From contig NZ_CP118957.1 in assembly GCF_029023825.1 (NCBI RefSeq), positions 2,528,501-2,592,500 of the forward strand: 64,000 nt of DNA, given 5' to 3'. Made by a program: the position numbers and the translations under genes. The stretch is from Enterococcus saccharolyticus subsp. saccharolyticus (lineage in GTDB: Bacteria; Bacillota; Bacilli; Lactobacillales; Enterococcaceae). Positions 18,649 to 27,075 of this stretch are shown one piece after another. The notes under the pieces were generated by a model. It worked only from the letters and a program-made list of their open reading frames with translations. It was not told the DNA's origin and did not search any database. Within the stretch, counting starts at the first letter, position 1. Each line of letters starts with the position of its first letter.

Positions 18649-19494
18649 CTAATGAATTGCAAGTAATAACTCGCGAATAATTTTACATGCTAACGCGGTT
18701 GAAGCGCCGCTTAAATCATATTGTGGGGATAGCTCATTCACGTCTACTCCGACAATTGTTAATTCTGAAATTGTTAAAAGACCTGCTAATAATGTCTCAA
18801 AACTAACCCCGCCTGCTTCTGGTGTTCCTGTTCCGGGAAAAGCAGACGGATCTAACACATCCAAATCAAGCGTCAAATAAACTGGTTTGCCCTTTAATTG
18901 CGCCACGACTTCTGCCAAACCATCAAAATTGAATTTCTGTAAATGGGTATGCTCCTGCGCAAACTGAAATTCTGCACGTTCGCCTGAACGAATACCAAAC
19001 TGAAAAATGCGTCCATCGCCGACACGATCCCAAATACGGCGAAGCACTGTCGCATGTGACAATTCTGCGCCTAAATAGTCTTGTCGTAAATCTGTATGCG
19101 CATCGAGTTGAATCACATGTACATCCGGATATTTTTCCAAGACAGCATCAAACGCACCTAACGTCACCAGATGCTCGCCACCAATCATAAACGGGCGTTT
19201 ATCGGCTGCTAAAATGTCAGCAGTGTGTGCTTTAATGCCGGCTAATGCTAAATCAACACGACCAAACGATAATTCTAAATCACCAGCATCAAAGACAGCA
19301 ATCTCTGTTAAATCTTTGTCTTGATACGGACTATACGTTTCTAAACCAAACGAATCGCCACGAATTGCTTTACTAGCAAAACGTGTCCCTGGGCGAAAAG
19401 ATGTCGTTGAATCAAACGGTGCCCCAAACAATACCGTTTGCGCTTCTTCAAAAGAAGCGTCACACCCAATAAATGTTTCAATATTTGCCTGCAT
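18649..19494 (-). CDS. speB: Agmatinase (ureohydrolase family)
   Basis: A 281-residue ureohydrolase. The binuclear manganese ligands are visible: GGEHLVTLG (His), DAHTDLRQDY (Asp, His, Asp) and TLDLDVLDPS (Asp, Asp), with GTGTPEAGG after them as in agmatinases. It splits agmatine into putrescine and urea, the step after SpeA. The ATG follows the speE stop directly, with AAGGAG inside the end of speE. Arginase or another ureohydrolase activity is less likely given SpeA in the operon. Confidence 0.9.
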   Translation of the reverse strand: MQANIETFIGCDASFEEAQTVLFGAPFDSTTSFRPGTRFASKAIRGDSFGLETYSPYQDKDLTEIAVFDAGDLELSFGRVDLALAGIKAHTADILAADKRPFMIGGEHLVTLGAFDAVLEKYPDVHVIQLDAHTDLRQDYLGAELSHATVLRRIWDRVGDGRIFQFGIRSGERAEFQFAQEHTHLQKFNFDGLAEVVAQLKGKPVYLTLDLDVLDPSAFPGTGTPEAGGVSFETLLAGLLTISELTIVGVDVNELSPQYDLSGASTALACKIIRELLLAIH

Positions 19495-20334
19495 TTACAA
19501 CAACTCCTTAATATAATTTGGTAAGCAAAACGCACCACGATGCACATCTGTATTGTAATAACGCGTGCGAATCGCTTGTTTTTCCCACGCCTCACTTTGC
19601 ACATCGGTTTCGGGATCAGCCGTTTTTGCTGAATAACCAAATAGTAAATATCCTGCCGCATAACTCGGCACACTACTTAAATATAATTTGTTAATAGGAA
19701 ATACTGATGTCAAGCGTTGGCGGATATGACGAAACGCTTCTTCATCTTCCTCATAAAACCCATTGGCATGCTGACTAATCAACGTTCCTTCTGCTCGCAA
19801 TGCTTTGTAACAGTTGCCGTAAAACTCACGGGTAAACAAACTTTCATTGACACCAAATGGATTGGCGGTATCGACAATCACCAAATCATAAGCATCTTCT
19901 TTGCCTCGAACAAACTTTAATCCATCTTGGAAATACAAAGTAATCCGCTCATCTGAAAACGTTTCTTGATTTTTCGGGAAATACTCTTGGCAAATTTGAA
20001 TGGCTTGTTCATCAAGTTCTACCACATCAATCGTTTCAATCGATGCATATTTTTCCAATTCGCGTAACACCCCACCATCGCAACCGCCAATAACCAAAAC
20101 ATCTTTAATCGTTGGTTGGACTGCCAATGGAACGTGTACCATCATCTCGCTATAAAAAAATTCATCTTTTTCGGTATTGATTAATTGTCCATCAAGCGTC
20201 AAAATACGGCCAAATTCTTTGGAATCAAATAGCGCAATATTTTGATAGTCACTTTGGCAACTGACAATTTCACGGTCGACATTAATCGACAATTTTACGC
20301 CGTCTTGATGATATTCTGAAAACCATAAATCCAC
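19495..20334 (-). CDS. speE: Spermidine synthase-family aminopropyltransferase
   Basis: A 279-residue aminopropyltransferase beginning at a GTG (GTG GAT TTA TGG) with GGAGGAG located in the last codons of speA. The nucleotide-binding glycine motif is VIGGCDGGVLRE near residue 85, EYFPKN and DLVIVDTANPFG follow, the latter holding the catalytic aspartate. Known members transfer aminopropyl from decarboxylated S-adenosylmethionine to putrescine or, in some bacteria, to agmatine. No speD gene is present in this window, so the donor must come from elsewhere. It sits between speA and speB. Confidence 0.9.
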   Translation of the reverse strand: MDLWFSEYHQDGVKLSINVDREIVSCQSDYQNIALFDSKEFGRILTLDGQLINTEKDEFFYSEMMVHVPLAVQPTIKDVLVIGGCDGGVLRELEKYASIETIDVVELDEQAIQICQEYFPKNQETFSDERITLYFQDGLKFVRGKEDAYDLVIVDTANPFGVNESLFTREFYGNCYKALRAEGTLISQHANGFYEEDEEAFRHIRQRLTSVFPINKLYLSSVPSYAAGYLLFGYSAKTADPETDVQSEAWEKQAIRTRYYNTDVHRGAFCLPNYIKELL

Positions 20335-21792
20335 TTAGTTCTCCTCCTTAACGACTTTAATTGTTTGTAAGGTCGCATCTTCTGTTCCCATCAAGAAACA
20401 GCCTTTTTCTTTCGCGTATAAAATATGTTCAACAACTGCTTCGGTAATCAATTCACCAGGTGCCACAATCGGAATTCCCGGCGGATAACACATCACCATC
20501 TCCGCTGAAATTCGACCAGCACTTTGGGCAATTGCTAAACTTTCATGTTGGGCAAAAAAAGCCGTCTTGGGTGAAATCACAACTTCGGTTTTGGCAATAT
20601 CAAAGACCAATAACCCTTTTTTATCTCGTTTAAAACGACGACGAATTTCCGAAAGAGCACCCACTAAACGTTCAATATCATGCGGGCGATCTCCTACTGA
20701 AACATAAGCTAAAATATTGGCTGTATCACCAAATTCAATTTGAATATTGTATTCATCACGTAATAAATCATACACTTCACTGCCTGTTAGACCTAAATCT
20801 GTCGTTTTCACGCACAATTTTGTCACGTCAAAATCGTAAATGGACGTCCGATTCACCACTTCAGTTGAATACGCATAATAATCACCAATTTCATTGATTT
20901 CATCCCGGGCATATTGGGATAATTGAATCACTTGTTCAAAAATTTTCTTGCCGTTTTTCACTAAGTTATGACGAGCCAAATCCAAACTCGACATCAATAA
21001 ATAACTCGCACTTGTCGTTTGCGTTAAATTAATAATTTGTCGCACATATTCTGGATCAATATCATTATTGCAAAGCAAAAACGAACTTTGAGTTAACGAA
21101 CCTCCAGATTTGTGCATGCTGACAGCTGACATATCAGCTTGGGCATCCATCGCATTCATTGGTAAACCTTCACCAAAATACAAATGTGCCCCGTGTGCTT
21201 CATCCACCAATACTTTCATCCCATGTGCATGTGCCACTTCCGTAATCCGACGCAAATCCGAACAAATGCCATAATACGTTGGATTATTAATCAAAATCGC
21301 TTTGGCATCAGGATGTGCTAAGATCGTTTTTTCAACTTCTGCTAACGGCATTCCTGTTGAAATTTCTAATTCCACATGCAAAGGTGTGTCAATATAGACT
21401 GGGACACCTCCACACATGACTAGCGCATTAATCACACTTTTATGCACATTTCGCGGAAGTAGAATTTTTTCGCCTTCTTTCAACGTTGCATAAATCATGT
21501 TTTGCACCGCACCAGTTGTGCCATTGACCATAAAAAAAGCATGTTTGGCACCAAATGCTTCTGCCGCAATTTCTTCGGCTTCTTTAATGACCGATACAGG
21601 ATGGCTCAAATTGTCTAACAGCTTCATCGAGTTCGCATCGAGCGAAATCGCCTTTTCACCTAAAAAATTAGTCAATTCCAGACTTCCTTTGCCTCGTTTA
21701 TGCCCAGGAACATCAAATGGTACTAATCGTTGTCGTTTTAATTCCTGAAGCGCCTCAACAATCGGCATCTTTTCTTGTCTTTGTGTCTCCAT
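20335..21792 (-). CDS. speA: Orn/Lys/Arg decarboxylase, probable arginine decarboxylase
   Basis: A 485-residue fold-I PLP decarboxylase of the short Gram-positive type (like Bacillus SpeA/YaaO). FDVPGHKRGKGS near the N-terminus, FFMVNGTTGAVQ, DEAHGAHLYF and SMHKSGGSLTQSS with the PLP lysine are all present. With an agmatinase gene downstream, arginine to agmatine is the probable reaction; lysine or ornithine cannot be excluded. The start at 21792 follows AGAGGTGGGG; a longer reading to 21852 would run through a terminator hairpin and is rejected. First gene of the polyamine operon. Confidence 0.88.
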   Translation of the reverse strand: METQRQEKMPIVEALQELKRQRLVPFDVPGHKRGKGSLELTNFLGEKAISLDANSMKLLDNLSHPVSVIKEAEEIAAEAFGAKHAFFMVNGTTGAVQNMIYATLKEGEKILLPRNVHKSVINALVMCGGVPVYIDTPLHVELEISTGMPLAEVEKTILAHPDAKAILINNPTYYGICSDLRRITEVAHAHGMKVLVDEAHGAHLYFGEGLPMNAMDAQADMSAVSMHKSGGSLTQSSFLLCNNDIDPEYVRQIINLTQTTSASYLLMSSLDLARHNLVKNGKKIFEQVIQLSQYARDEINEIGDYYAYSTEVVNRTSIYDFDVTKLCVKTTDLGLTGSEVYDLLRDEYNIQIEFGDTANILAYVSVGDRPHDIERLVGALSEIRRRFKRDKKGLLVFDIAKTEVVISPKTAFFAQHESLAIAQSAGRISAEMVMCYPPGIPIVAPGELITEAVVEHILYAKEKGCFLMGTEDATLQTIKVVKEEN

Positions 21793-21825
21793 TTTCCCCA
21801 CCTCTTTTTTTGGAAGCTTGGGAAC

Positions 21826-21870
21826 CAAAAAATGCACCCAAGCAATAGTCATCTATTACTTGAGTGCATT
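21826..21870 (-). promoter_or_regulatory. Terminator/attenuator hairpin in the speA leader
   Basis: An 18-bp stem (21831-21848 with 21853-21870, 4-nt loop) followed on the minus strand by a run of six T, 33 bp upstream of the speA ribosome binding site. Two positions are C:A on the plus strand but G:U in minus-strand RNA, so the fold is meant for the speA transcript. It would end transcription before speA unless relieved. A nine-codon frame, MMEKSNALK, at 21885-21856 overlaps the 5' arm of the stem. Confidence 0.75.
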
Positions 21871-22176
21871 CGATTTCTCCATCATTGTCTTCTTATCTTC
21901 AAATGAGTTCATGAAAATAAAATCGCGTTTACCGGTAGAACGTTAGAGTCTATTTAGTAGGTTTACTTTTACCACTCTTACTAATCGTTTTCACAAGCAT
22001 AATGTTAGATTAACTATCCAAGTCATTACCTTATAAAAAATTTGAGTCGACAGTATTCACTATCTCTTCAATGGGCGCGACAGCCCCTTTACTACATCAA
22101 ATCTGTTGTTCCCAACAGCAATAAGTTTGGCAAAGATAAACTCGCCTCTCTCGTCTGGCAGATTAACTGCACGGAA

Positions 22177-22205
22177 ATAATAACACGAAAAAATTTTTTG
22201 TACAA
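22177..22205 (-). promoter_or_regulatory. Likely promoter of the polyamine operon
   Basis: On the minus strand TTGTAC (22205-22200) and TATTAT (22182-22177) are separated by 17 bp. This places the start about 380 nt before speA. The leader between them contains no gene and no riboswitch I can name, but ends in a terminator hairpin. Confidence 0.55.
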
Positions 22206-22395
22206 TGTTTTTTATCATTTTTTTGACGCTTTATTTTAATCTACCTTTCTTTTCATTCTTATAAATTAAATAACAATCACTATCTAAAAGGTTATAAATA
22301 AAATCTATAATCATCTACAAATAAAATGTATTATCTATCTTATTTGCTTCTTGCTACAATGAATACATCACTTATTTTAATTGGAGGCATCACAT

Positions 22396-23544
22396 ATGAC
22401 AGATAAATTTCAATTAGTCGGTTCTCTTTTACGACCAACAGACTTATTAGATTACAAAACAAAAATTGAACACCGGGACGATATTCAATACCCTTTTTAC
22501 GATGCGTTTCCTGGCTACCAAGAAGTCGAAACAGCAGCGATTCAGCAAATTATTGCTGAACAAAAAGCTCATGACTTAACCGTGGTGACTGATGGCGAAT
22601 ACGGACGCTCAATGTGGCATCTAGACTTCTTATGGGGGTTAGCAGGTGTTGAACGTTATATTTCTGATCATGGTTATGCGTTTGAAGACCTAGATGGTAG
22701 CCATTTTGAAACTCGTAAAGACATCGGAATTCGTATCACTGCTCCTTTATCCGGTAAAAACCATCATTATTTAAATTTATACAAAGACACACAAGCACAA
22801 GCTGGTGAACGTGAGGTTAAAATTACCGTTTGGGGTGCTGCCCATGCTTTTACCGAATTAACTGTTTTCAATAATCTTGTTGGTGAAGGCCAAGTTTATG
22901 CGACCAAAGAAGAACTACGAACTGGTCTAATCAATGCCTACAAAGAATTCCTCACAGAATACCAAGAAGCTGGTGGAACAATCGTCCAATTTGATGATTG
23001 CTTATGGGAATTATTTGCAGAAGACAATGATAAAAGCTTCTTTGCAGAAGGCAATGGTGGCTTAGAAGATTTAGCAGATGAATTTGTAGCAATTAACAAT
23101 GAAGTAGCAGATTTTGCTCATGAATTAGGGCTAAAAGTTTGGACACACAATTGCCGAGGGAATTACCAAAGTCGTCACGCAGCTAGTGGGACTTATAAAG
23201 CGATTGCTGAAAAGTTCTTACGTGACCAACATTATGACCGTTTCTTCTTGGAATGGGATGATGAACGTGCTGGCGATATTTCTGCCCTAGAAGTTTTAAA
23301 AGACCGTCCCGAAGTTGAAGTTGTTTTAGGTTTATTATCAAGTAAAACAGCGACTTTAGATGACGAAAAACGCGTCATTACCTTATTGGATAAAGCCAGC
23401 GAAATTTTACCTAAGGAGCGATTGTTCTTATCTCATCAGTGTGGCTTTGCTTCATGTGATTGCGGCAATGAATTATCCATTGCGCAACAATGGGCAAAAA
23501 TTGACCAAGGTCAAAAAATTGCTACTGCTTATTGGGGTGAATAA
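22396..23544 (+). CDS. MetE-like cobalamin-independent methionine synthase family protein (YxjG/YxjH-like)
   Basis: A 382-residue protein matching only the C-terminal catalytic half of MetE. DGEYGRSMWHLDFLWG near residue 75, VWTHNCRGNYQ near residue 255 (His-x-Cys zinc ligands) and LSHQCGFASCDCG near the end (further zinc cysteine) are present. Such short proteins (YxjG/YxjH in Bacillus) are thought to make methionine from homocysteine with a methyl donor other than the polyglutamylated folate of MetE. TTGGAGG lies 10 bp before the ATG at 22396; the earlier ATG at 22381 overlaps that site and is rejected. It stands alone; no S-box or T-box was seen upstream. Confidence 0.88.
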   Translation: MTDKFQLVGSLLRPTDLLDYKTKIEHRDDIQYPFYDAFPGYQEVETAAIQQIIAEQKAHDLTVVTDGEYGRSMWHLDFLWGLAGVERYISDHGYAFEDLDGSHFETRKDIGIRITAPLSGKNHHYLNLYKDTQAQAGEREVKITVWGAAHAFTELTVFNNLVGEGQVYATKEELRTGLINAYKEFLTEYQEAGGTIVQFDDCLWELFAEDNDKSFFAEGNGGLEDLADEFVAINNEVADFAHELGLKVWTHNCRGNYQSRHAASGTYKAIAEKFLRDQHYDRFFLEWDDERAGDISALEVLKDRPEVEVVLGLLSSKTATLDDEKRVITLLDKASEILPKERLFLSHQCGFASCDCGNELSIAQQWAKIDQGQKIATAYWGE

Positions 23545-23583
23545 AAAGAAGTGGACTTCTAACAATCAGAAGTCCACTTCTTT
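23545..23583. terminator. Terminator of the MetE-like gene
   Basis: A 16-bp perfect stem, AAAGAAGTGGACTTCT pairing with its complement, followed by seven T. It also works in reverse for the secreted protein gene ending at 23590. Confidence 0.88.
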
Positions 23584-23589
23584 TTTTAC

Positions 23590-24384
23590 TTATTCAAACA
23601 AAACAAAATTGGTTTTACCACGTTGATCCTCACTTAAATAATGACTCTCTTGTAACTGTTTTCCCCAGTTTTCTTTCACTTGCGTGGCATTTTCGACACT
23701 TGTTTTCGTTGACAATTCTACCATGGTATTCCCGTGGTATTCCCAATACTCAATTTCTGCATCAATTCCTTGATACACGCCCGTATAGGTTTGAACATTG
23801 GCAGGATCAGTCATTTGACTTGCTTGTAAAGTCGTTTTAAACCAATTTTTTGGGTCCCAGTTTTCAATTTTCTTTGGTACATTTTCTTGGACTGCTTTGA
23901 TGGCAGCTTTTTCATCAACAATATTATACGAAATATTTTTCGTAGTTTTTATTTTTTCTTTACGGCTCACTGATAAAGGGTCTTGTCCATTTTTACTATC
24001 AATTTCAAATTTGTAATTGCTTTCTGAACCTGTAAACCCATGACTTTCTAGCTCCTCGATTGCTTCTGCTAACGATAGCTGTTGCAGTCTCTTTTTGTAC
24101 GTAACATCATATGTGTCTTTTCCTTCATATACACGCAATCGTTGAATGGAATCATTGGCAAAAAATGTCCGCTCTGCGGTATCGAAGAAATAGACTTTTA
24201 CTCGCTCCTCTTCTTTCGCCGAAAAAGTAGCTTTAATTTGTTGTTTGGAAAATACTGTTGGGTCTAAATTGTATTTAATTTCCACTGCTGGTTCGATGGA
24301 TGCACCAGATACAACGGGCGTTATCCCTAGTGTGGCAATACCTAAAATGATGGTTGTACCTAACATTGCTTTTAATTTTTTCAT
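23590..24384 (-). CDS. Secreted CYTH/triphosphate-tunnel-like protein
   Basis: A 264-residue exported protein. The signal peptide is KKLKAMLGTTIILGIATLG with cleavage likely after VVSGA. The mature part resembles a CYTH (triphosphate tunnel) domain: VEIKYNLD at its start, then VYFFDTAERTFF, IQRLRVYEGKDTYDVTYKKR, and late acidic strands such as DAEIEYWEYHGNTMVEL. CYTH enzymes act on polyphosphate, triphosphate or thiamine triphosphate, usually in the cytoplasm, so an exported one is unusual. The ATG at 24384 has GGAAGG 9 bp upstream, against an ATG at 24393 with no spacing. It ends the ABC-transporter operon region. Recognition is by pattern only. Confidence 0.55.
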   Translation of the reverse strand: MKKLKAMLGTTIILGIATLGITPVVSGASIEPAVEIKYNLDPTVFSKQQIKATFSAKEEERVKVYFFDTAERTFFANDSIQRLRVYEGKDTYDVTYKKRLQQLSLAEAIEELESHGFTGSESNYKFEIDSKNGQDPLSVSRKEKIKTTKNISYNIVDEKAAIKAVQENVPKKIENWDPKNWFKTTLQASQMTDPANVQTYTGVYQGIDAEIEYWEYHGNTMVELSTKTSVENATQVKENWGKQLQESHYLSEDQRGKTNFVLFE

Positions 24385-24385
24385 C

Positions 24386-25414
24386 TTAAACATCCTTCCA
24401 ATTTCCGGTTTGATTTAATGCGATAATTTCTGCTAATGTTGTGTCTGCTGTACATGCTTCATTATGAAAATAAATGGTTTTTGTTGCGCCTAGATAGGTA
24501 CTAACATAATAAATATCACTAGTATCCAAATGGTTTTTAAACGGGATACGATTCAAACTATCTTCCATTTTCGTCGCCAAAAACTGTTCTTTGGTTAGAA
24601 AATAAACGCCATTTTCCCGCTTGGTCGCCCGTTGCAAACGGTCACTTGCTAACAAATTTTGGAGATCCATTTGCGTTTGTTTTAAAAGATTGTCTCGGTG
24701 TTTCCAATGAAAATGTAACCATTGCTCAATCGCCTCATCGACAAATAAGTTGGTTTTAGTTGTTTGAAATAAATACAATAAAATTTCCACACATTTGGAG
24801 GTAAATTTACTCTCAATCTTAAAGGAAAGCGTGGATTCCTCTGCAATCAGTTGACGAATCTCTTCCTTACTCCCCAAATTATTGATGAGTTGTCCGGCAT
24901 TGCCACTATCAATAAATGCCACATCATAGACCAATCGTGGGGGCGCATCAACAGGATACAACGGAGACGTTAAAGAAACATCGCCCGAAAAGAAAACTTG
25001 TTTTTCCTGAAAGAGGACACTATACCAAACGCTTCCAAGGACATGCCCCGAATTTCCCCATATAAACTTTAAATTGGGCGTAACTTGTTGCCATACCGCT
25101 TGTTGGGTCGTTTGAAAAGAAACGAACTGCAAAGTATCCGTAAAAGGTAACCAGTCCTTCGTCGTTTCTGATAAGAGGACTGGACCTTGATAGCCCAATT
25201 CTGCTAAGAAAGAGAGCGCACCAACATGATCTTTGTGTAAATGTGAAATAAACACTGCCTGTAACTTTTCGACGTGGCGTTTTTCTAAATTGGGTAAACG
25301 TTGAGTTTCATCATTCATCACACCACAATCAAATAAAATGGCTTGTTGATTAACTTCAACATAAAAACAATTCCTACCATATTCTGCACAACCGCCTAAT
25401 ATCTCGATATTGAT
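24386..25414 (-). CDS. MBL-fold metallohydrolase with apparent ATC start codon
   Basis: A metallo-beta-lactamase-fold hydrolase of about 342 residues. The metal motif is ISHLHKDHVGAL, then GNSGHVLGS (His), FSGDVSLT (Asp) further on. Family members begin with a short strand, a GG(C/N) turn and a DCG motif; here ILGGCAEYGRN and ILFDCGV lie upstream of the first regular start codon (GTG at 25321). Extending in frame leads to ATC at 25414, placed 8 bp after a perfect GGAGG that overlaps the stop of the permease gene. The true start is therefore probably this ATC, a rare codon or a mutated ATG. The gene is downstream of the ABC transporter genes and co-transcribed with them. Confidence 0.78.
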   Translation of the reverse strand: MNIEILGGCAEYGRNCFYVEVNQQAILFDCGVMNDETQRLPNLEKRHVEKLQAVFISHLHKDHVGALSFLAELGYQGPVLLSETTKDWLPFTDTLQFVSFQTTQQAVWQQVTPNLKFIWGNSGHVLGSVWYSVLFQEKQVFFSGDVSLTSPLYPVDAPPRLVYDVAFIDSGNAGQLINNLGSKEEIRQLIAEESTLSFKIESKFTSKCVEILLYLFQTTKTNLFVDEAIEQWLHFHWKHRDNLLKQTQMDLQNLLASDRLQRATKRENGVYFLTKEQFLATKMEDSLNRIPFKNHLDTSDIYYVSTYLGATKTIYFHNEACTADTTLAEIIALNQTGNWKDV

Positions 25415-25426
25415 GGTTTTTTCCTC

Positions 25427-27061
25427 CTATTTTTTGCTTTTTTCAATCACAATAACAAAAAAGCAAGTAATCATAATCGTTAGCACAGCCATTGCCATCC
25501 CTGCATTGACGTTTCCTTGTTCAAACTGACGGTAAATAAACGTTGCGCTCGTTTCAACAGACGGCGGTAAAATCAATAACGAACCCACTAATTCACGCAT
25601 AGAAATAATAAACGTCATCATCATTCCGGTTAACACACCCCGTTTTAACAAAGGGAAATAAACCTGCATAAAAGCACTGCGCTTGGTGCGACTAAACACA
25701 TCCGTTGCTTCAAAAATAGTTTCACTTAATTGCATCATATTGTTCTTGACATATTGAATTGCATACGGTAAAAACAAAGCACAATACGTCAAAACAGCCA
25801 TCGCTTTGGTATTATAAAAAGTAGCTGGTAACCAAGCCGCATTCCAAAAAAGCATTAACCCCACCACTAACACAATCCCGGGAACAATGTTAGGAATCAA
25901 GCCTAAAAAATCGACGACCTTTTGTGAATAACGTGTCCCTTTATAGATATAGACACCTGCAAAAAAGCCGATAGTTGCTGTAATGAGCCCAGTTAATGCA
26001 GCAAATAGAAAACTATTGACAAAGGCCGACAAGCCGCCATTTTGATTGACAAATAGCTGAATATAGGCATCAAAACTTAAATTATCAAATGCTAAACCAT
26101 CGCCGCGAACTTTCATAAATGATGTCATTAAAATAGAGAAATAAGGAATACCTATCGCCAAGAAAAAGAGAATAACCACAAACCCAACAGCGAGTCCTTG
26201 TATCCATTTATTCGTCACCACTGTTGCTTCTTTGGTTGCACCTGAAATGGTTCCATAAACAAATCGTTGAATGACTTTCACTTGAATCAACCATAGAACA
26301 AAACACAAAACGAACAAAATCACTGAAAGAAACGTAGCTTTGGGAATATTCACAGGCCAAGAAGCAAGGTTTGTATGAATTTCTGTGGTAAACACTTTAT
26401 AACCAATCCGCGTACCAAAAGTGACGGGGGTGCCAAATTCTGCCAACGTTTTGACAAAAATAAACAATGCACCTAATAGAAAGCTAGGAACCAATAATGG
26501 TAACGAAATCTTTAACCAGTTCCGCACACTATTTTTCCCATAAATTTTAGCAGCATCCTGAAAAGAACCTTCCAATGTCAACATACTGTTTTTTAACATC
26601 AAATAAAACGTTGGAAATAAGTGTAAACTCATAATCATTACCATCCCAAATAACGAGAAGAACGGTGCGGAAAGCCCCGATAATTTAGGAAATAACTGCA
26701 TTAAAAAGCCATTTTTTTGCATGAACAAAATCCATCCCATCGCGCCAATATAGGGCGGTGTCATAAAGGGCAATGTAAATAAAATATCTAACCATTCATA
26801 TTTTCGTAGCGTTGTTTTGGTGGTAATTAATGCCAAAGGAAATGAAATCAACAAAGTACCTAAAACAACCCATCCCCCTAACTTTAAAGATTGAATGAGC
26901 AAACGATAGGTTTGCTCATTCGTTACAACAGGAATCATCTCACTTAAGGAAAAACGTCCTTCGGGGAAAAAAGCGTATTGAAATAAAGCTACAATTGGTA
27001 AAACCGTGAAAAAGCCTAGCGCTACAGACACAGCTAAAAAATATTTTTTATTCGTAATCAT
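25427..27061 (-). CDS. ABC transporter permease, Fe3+/2-aminoethylphosphonate type (FbpB/PhnU-like)
   Basis: A 544-residue membrane protein with two fused permease modules, about twelve membrane segments. Each half has a coupling motif: EGSFQDAAKIYGKNSVRNWLKI in the first and ETIFEATDVFSRTKRSAF in the second, the EAA loops that touch the ATPase. This double form is typical of the iron(III) and phosphonate uptake family. It lies after the binding protein gene in the order ATPase, binding protein, permease. The substrate is not evident. Confidence 0.85.
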   Translation of the reverse strand: MITNKKYFLAVSVALGFFTVLPIVALFQYAFFPEGRFSLSEMIPVVTNEQTYRLLIQSLKLGGWVVLGTLLISFPLALITTKTTLRKYEWLDILFTLPFMTPPYIGAMGWILFMQKNGFLMQLFPKLSGLSAPFFSLFGMVMIMSLHLFPTFYLMLKNSMLTLEGSFQDAAKIYGKNSVRNWLKISLPLLVPSFLLGALFIFVKTLAEFGTPVTFGTRIGYKVFTTEIHTNLASWPVNIPKATFLSVILFVLCFVLWLIQVKVIQRFVYGTISGATKEATVVTNKWIQGLAVGFVVILFFLAIGIPYFSILMTSFMKVRGDGLAFDNLSFDAYIQLFVNQNGGLSAFVNSFLFAALTGLITATIGFFAGVYIYKGTRYSQKVVDFLGLIPNIVPGIVLVVGLMLFWNAAWLPATFYNTKAMAVLTYCALFLPYAIQYVKNNMMQLSETIFEATDVFSRTKRSAFMQVYFPLLKRGVLTGMMMTFIISMRELVGSLLILPPSVETSATFIYRQFEQGNVNAGMAMAVLTIMITCFFVIVIEKSKK

Positions 27062-27075
27062 CTAACACCCTACTT

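Noticed and set aside
19341..19673. A 110-codon minus-strand frame across the speE-speB border
   Set aside because: Out of frame with two well-supported genes and without a family.
21793..22170. A known riboswitch or T-box in the speA leader
   Set aside because: No T-box sequence, S-box, lysine or guanidine motif could be recognised on the minus strand; only the terminal hairpin is supported.
22042..22239. A 65-codon plus-strand frame upstream of the MetE-like gene
   Set aside because: It overlaps the leader of the polyamine operon, has no ribosome binding site and no recognisable product.
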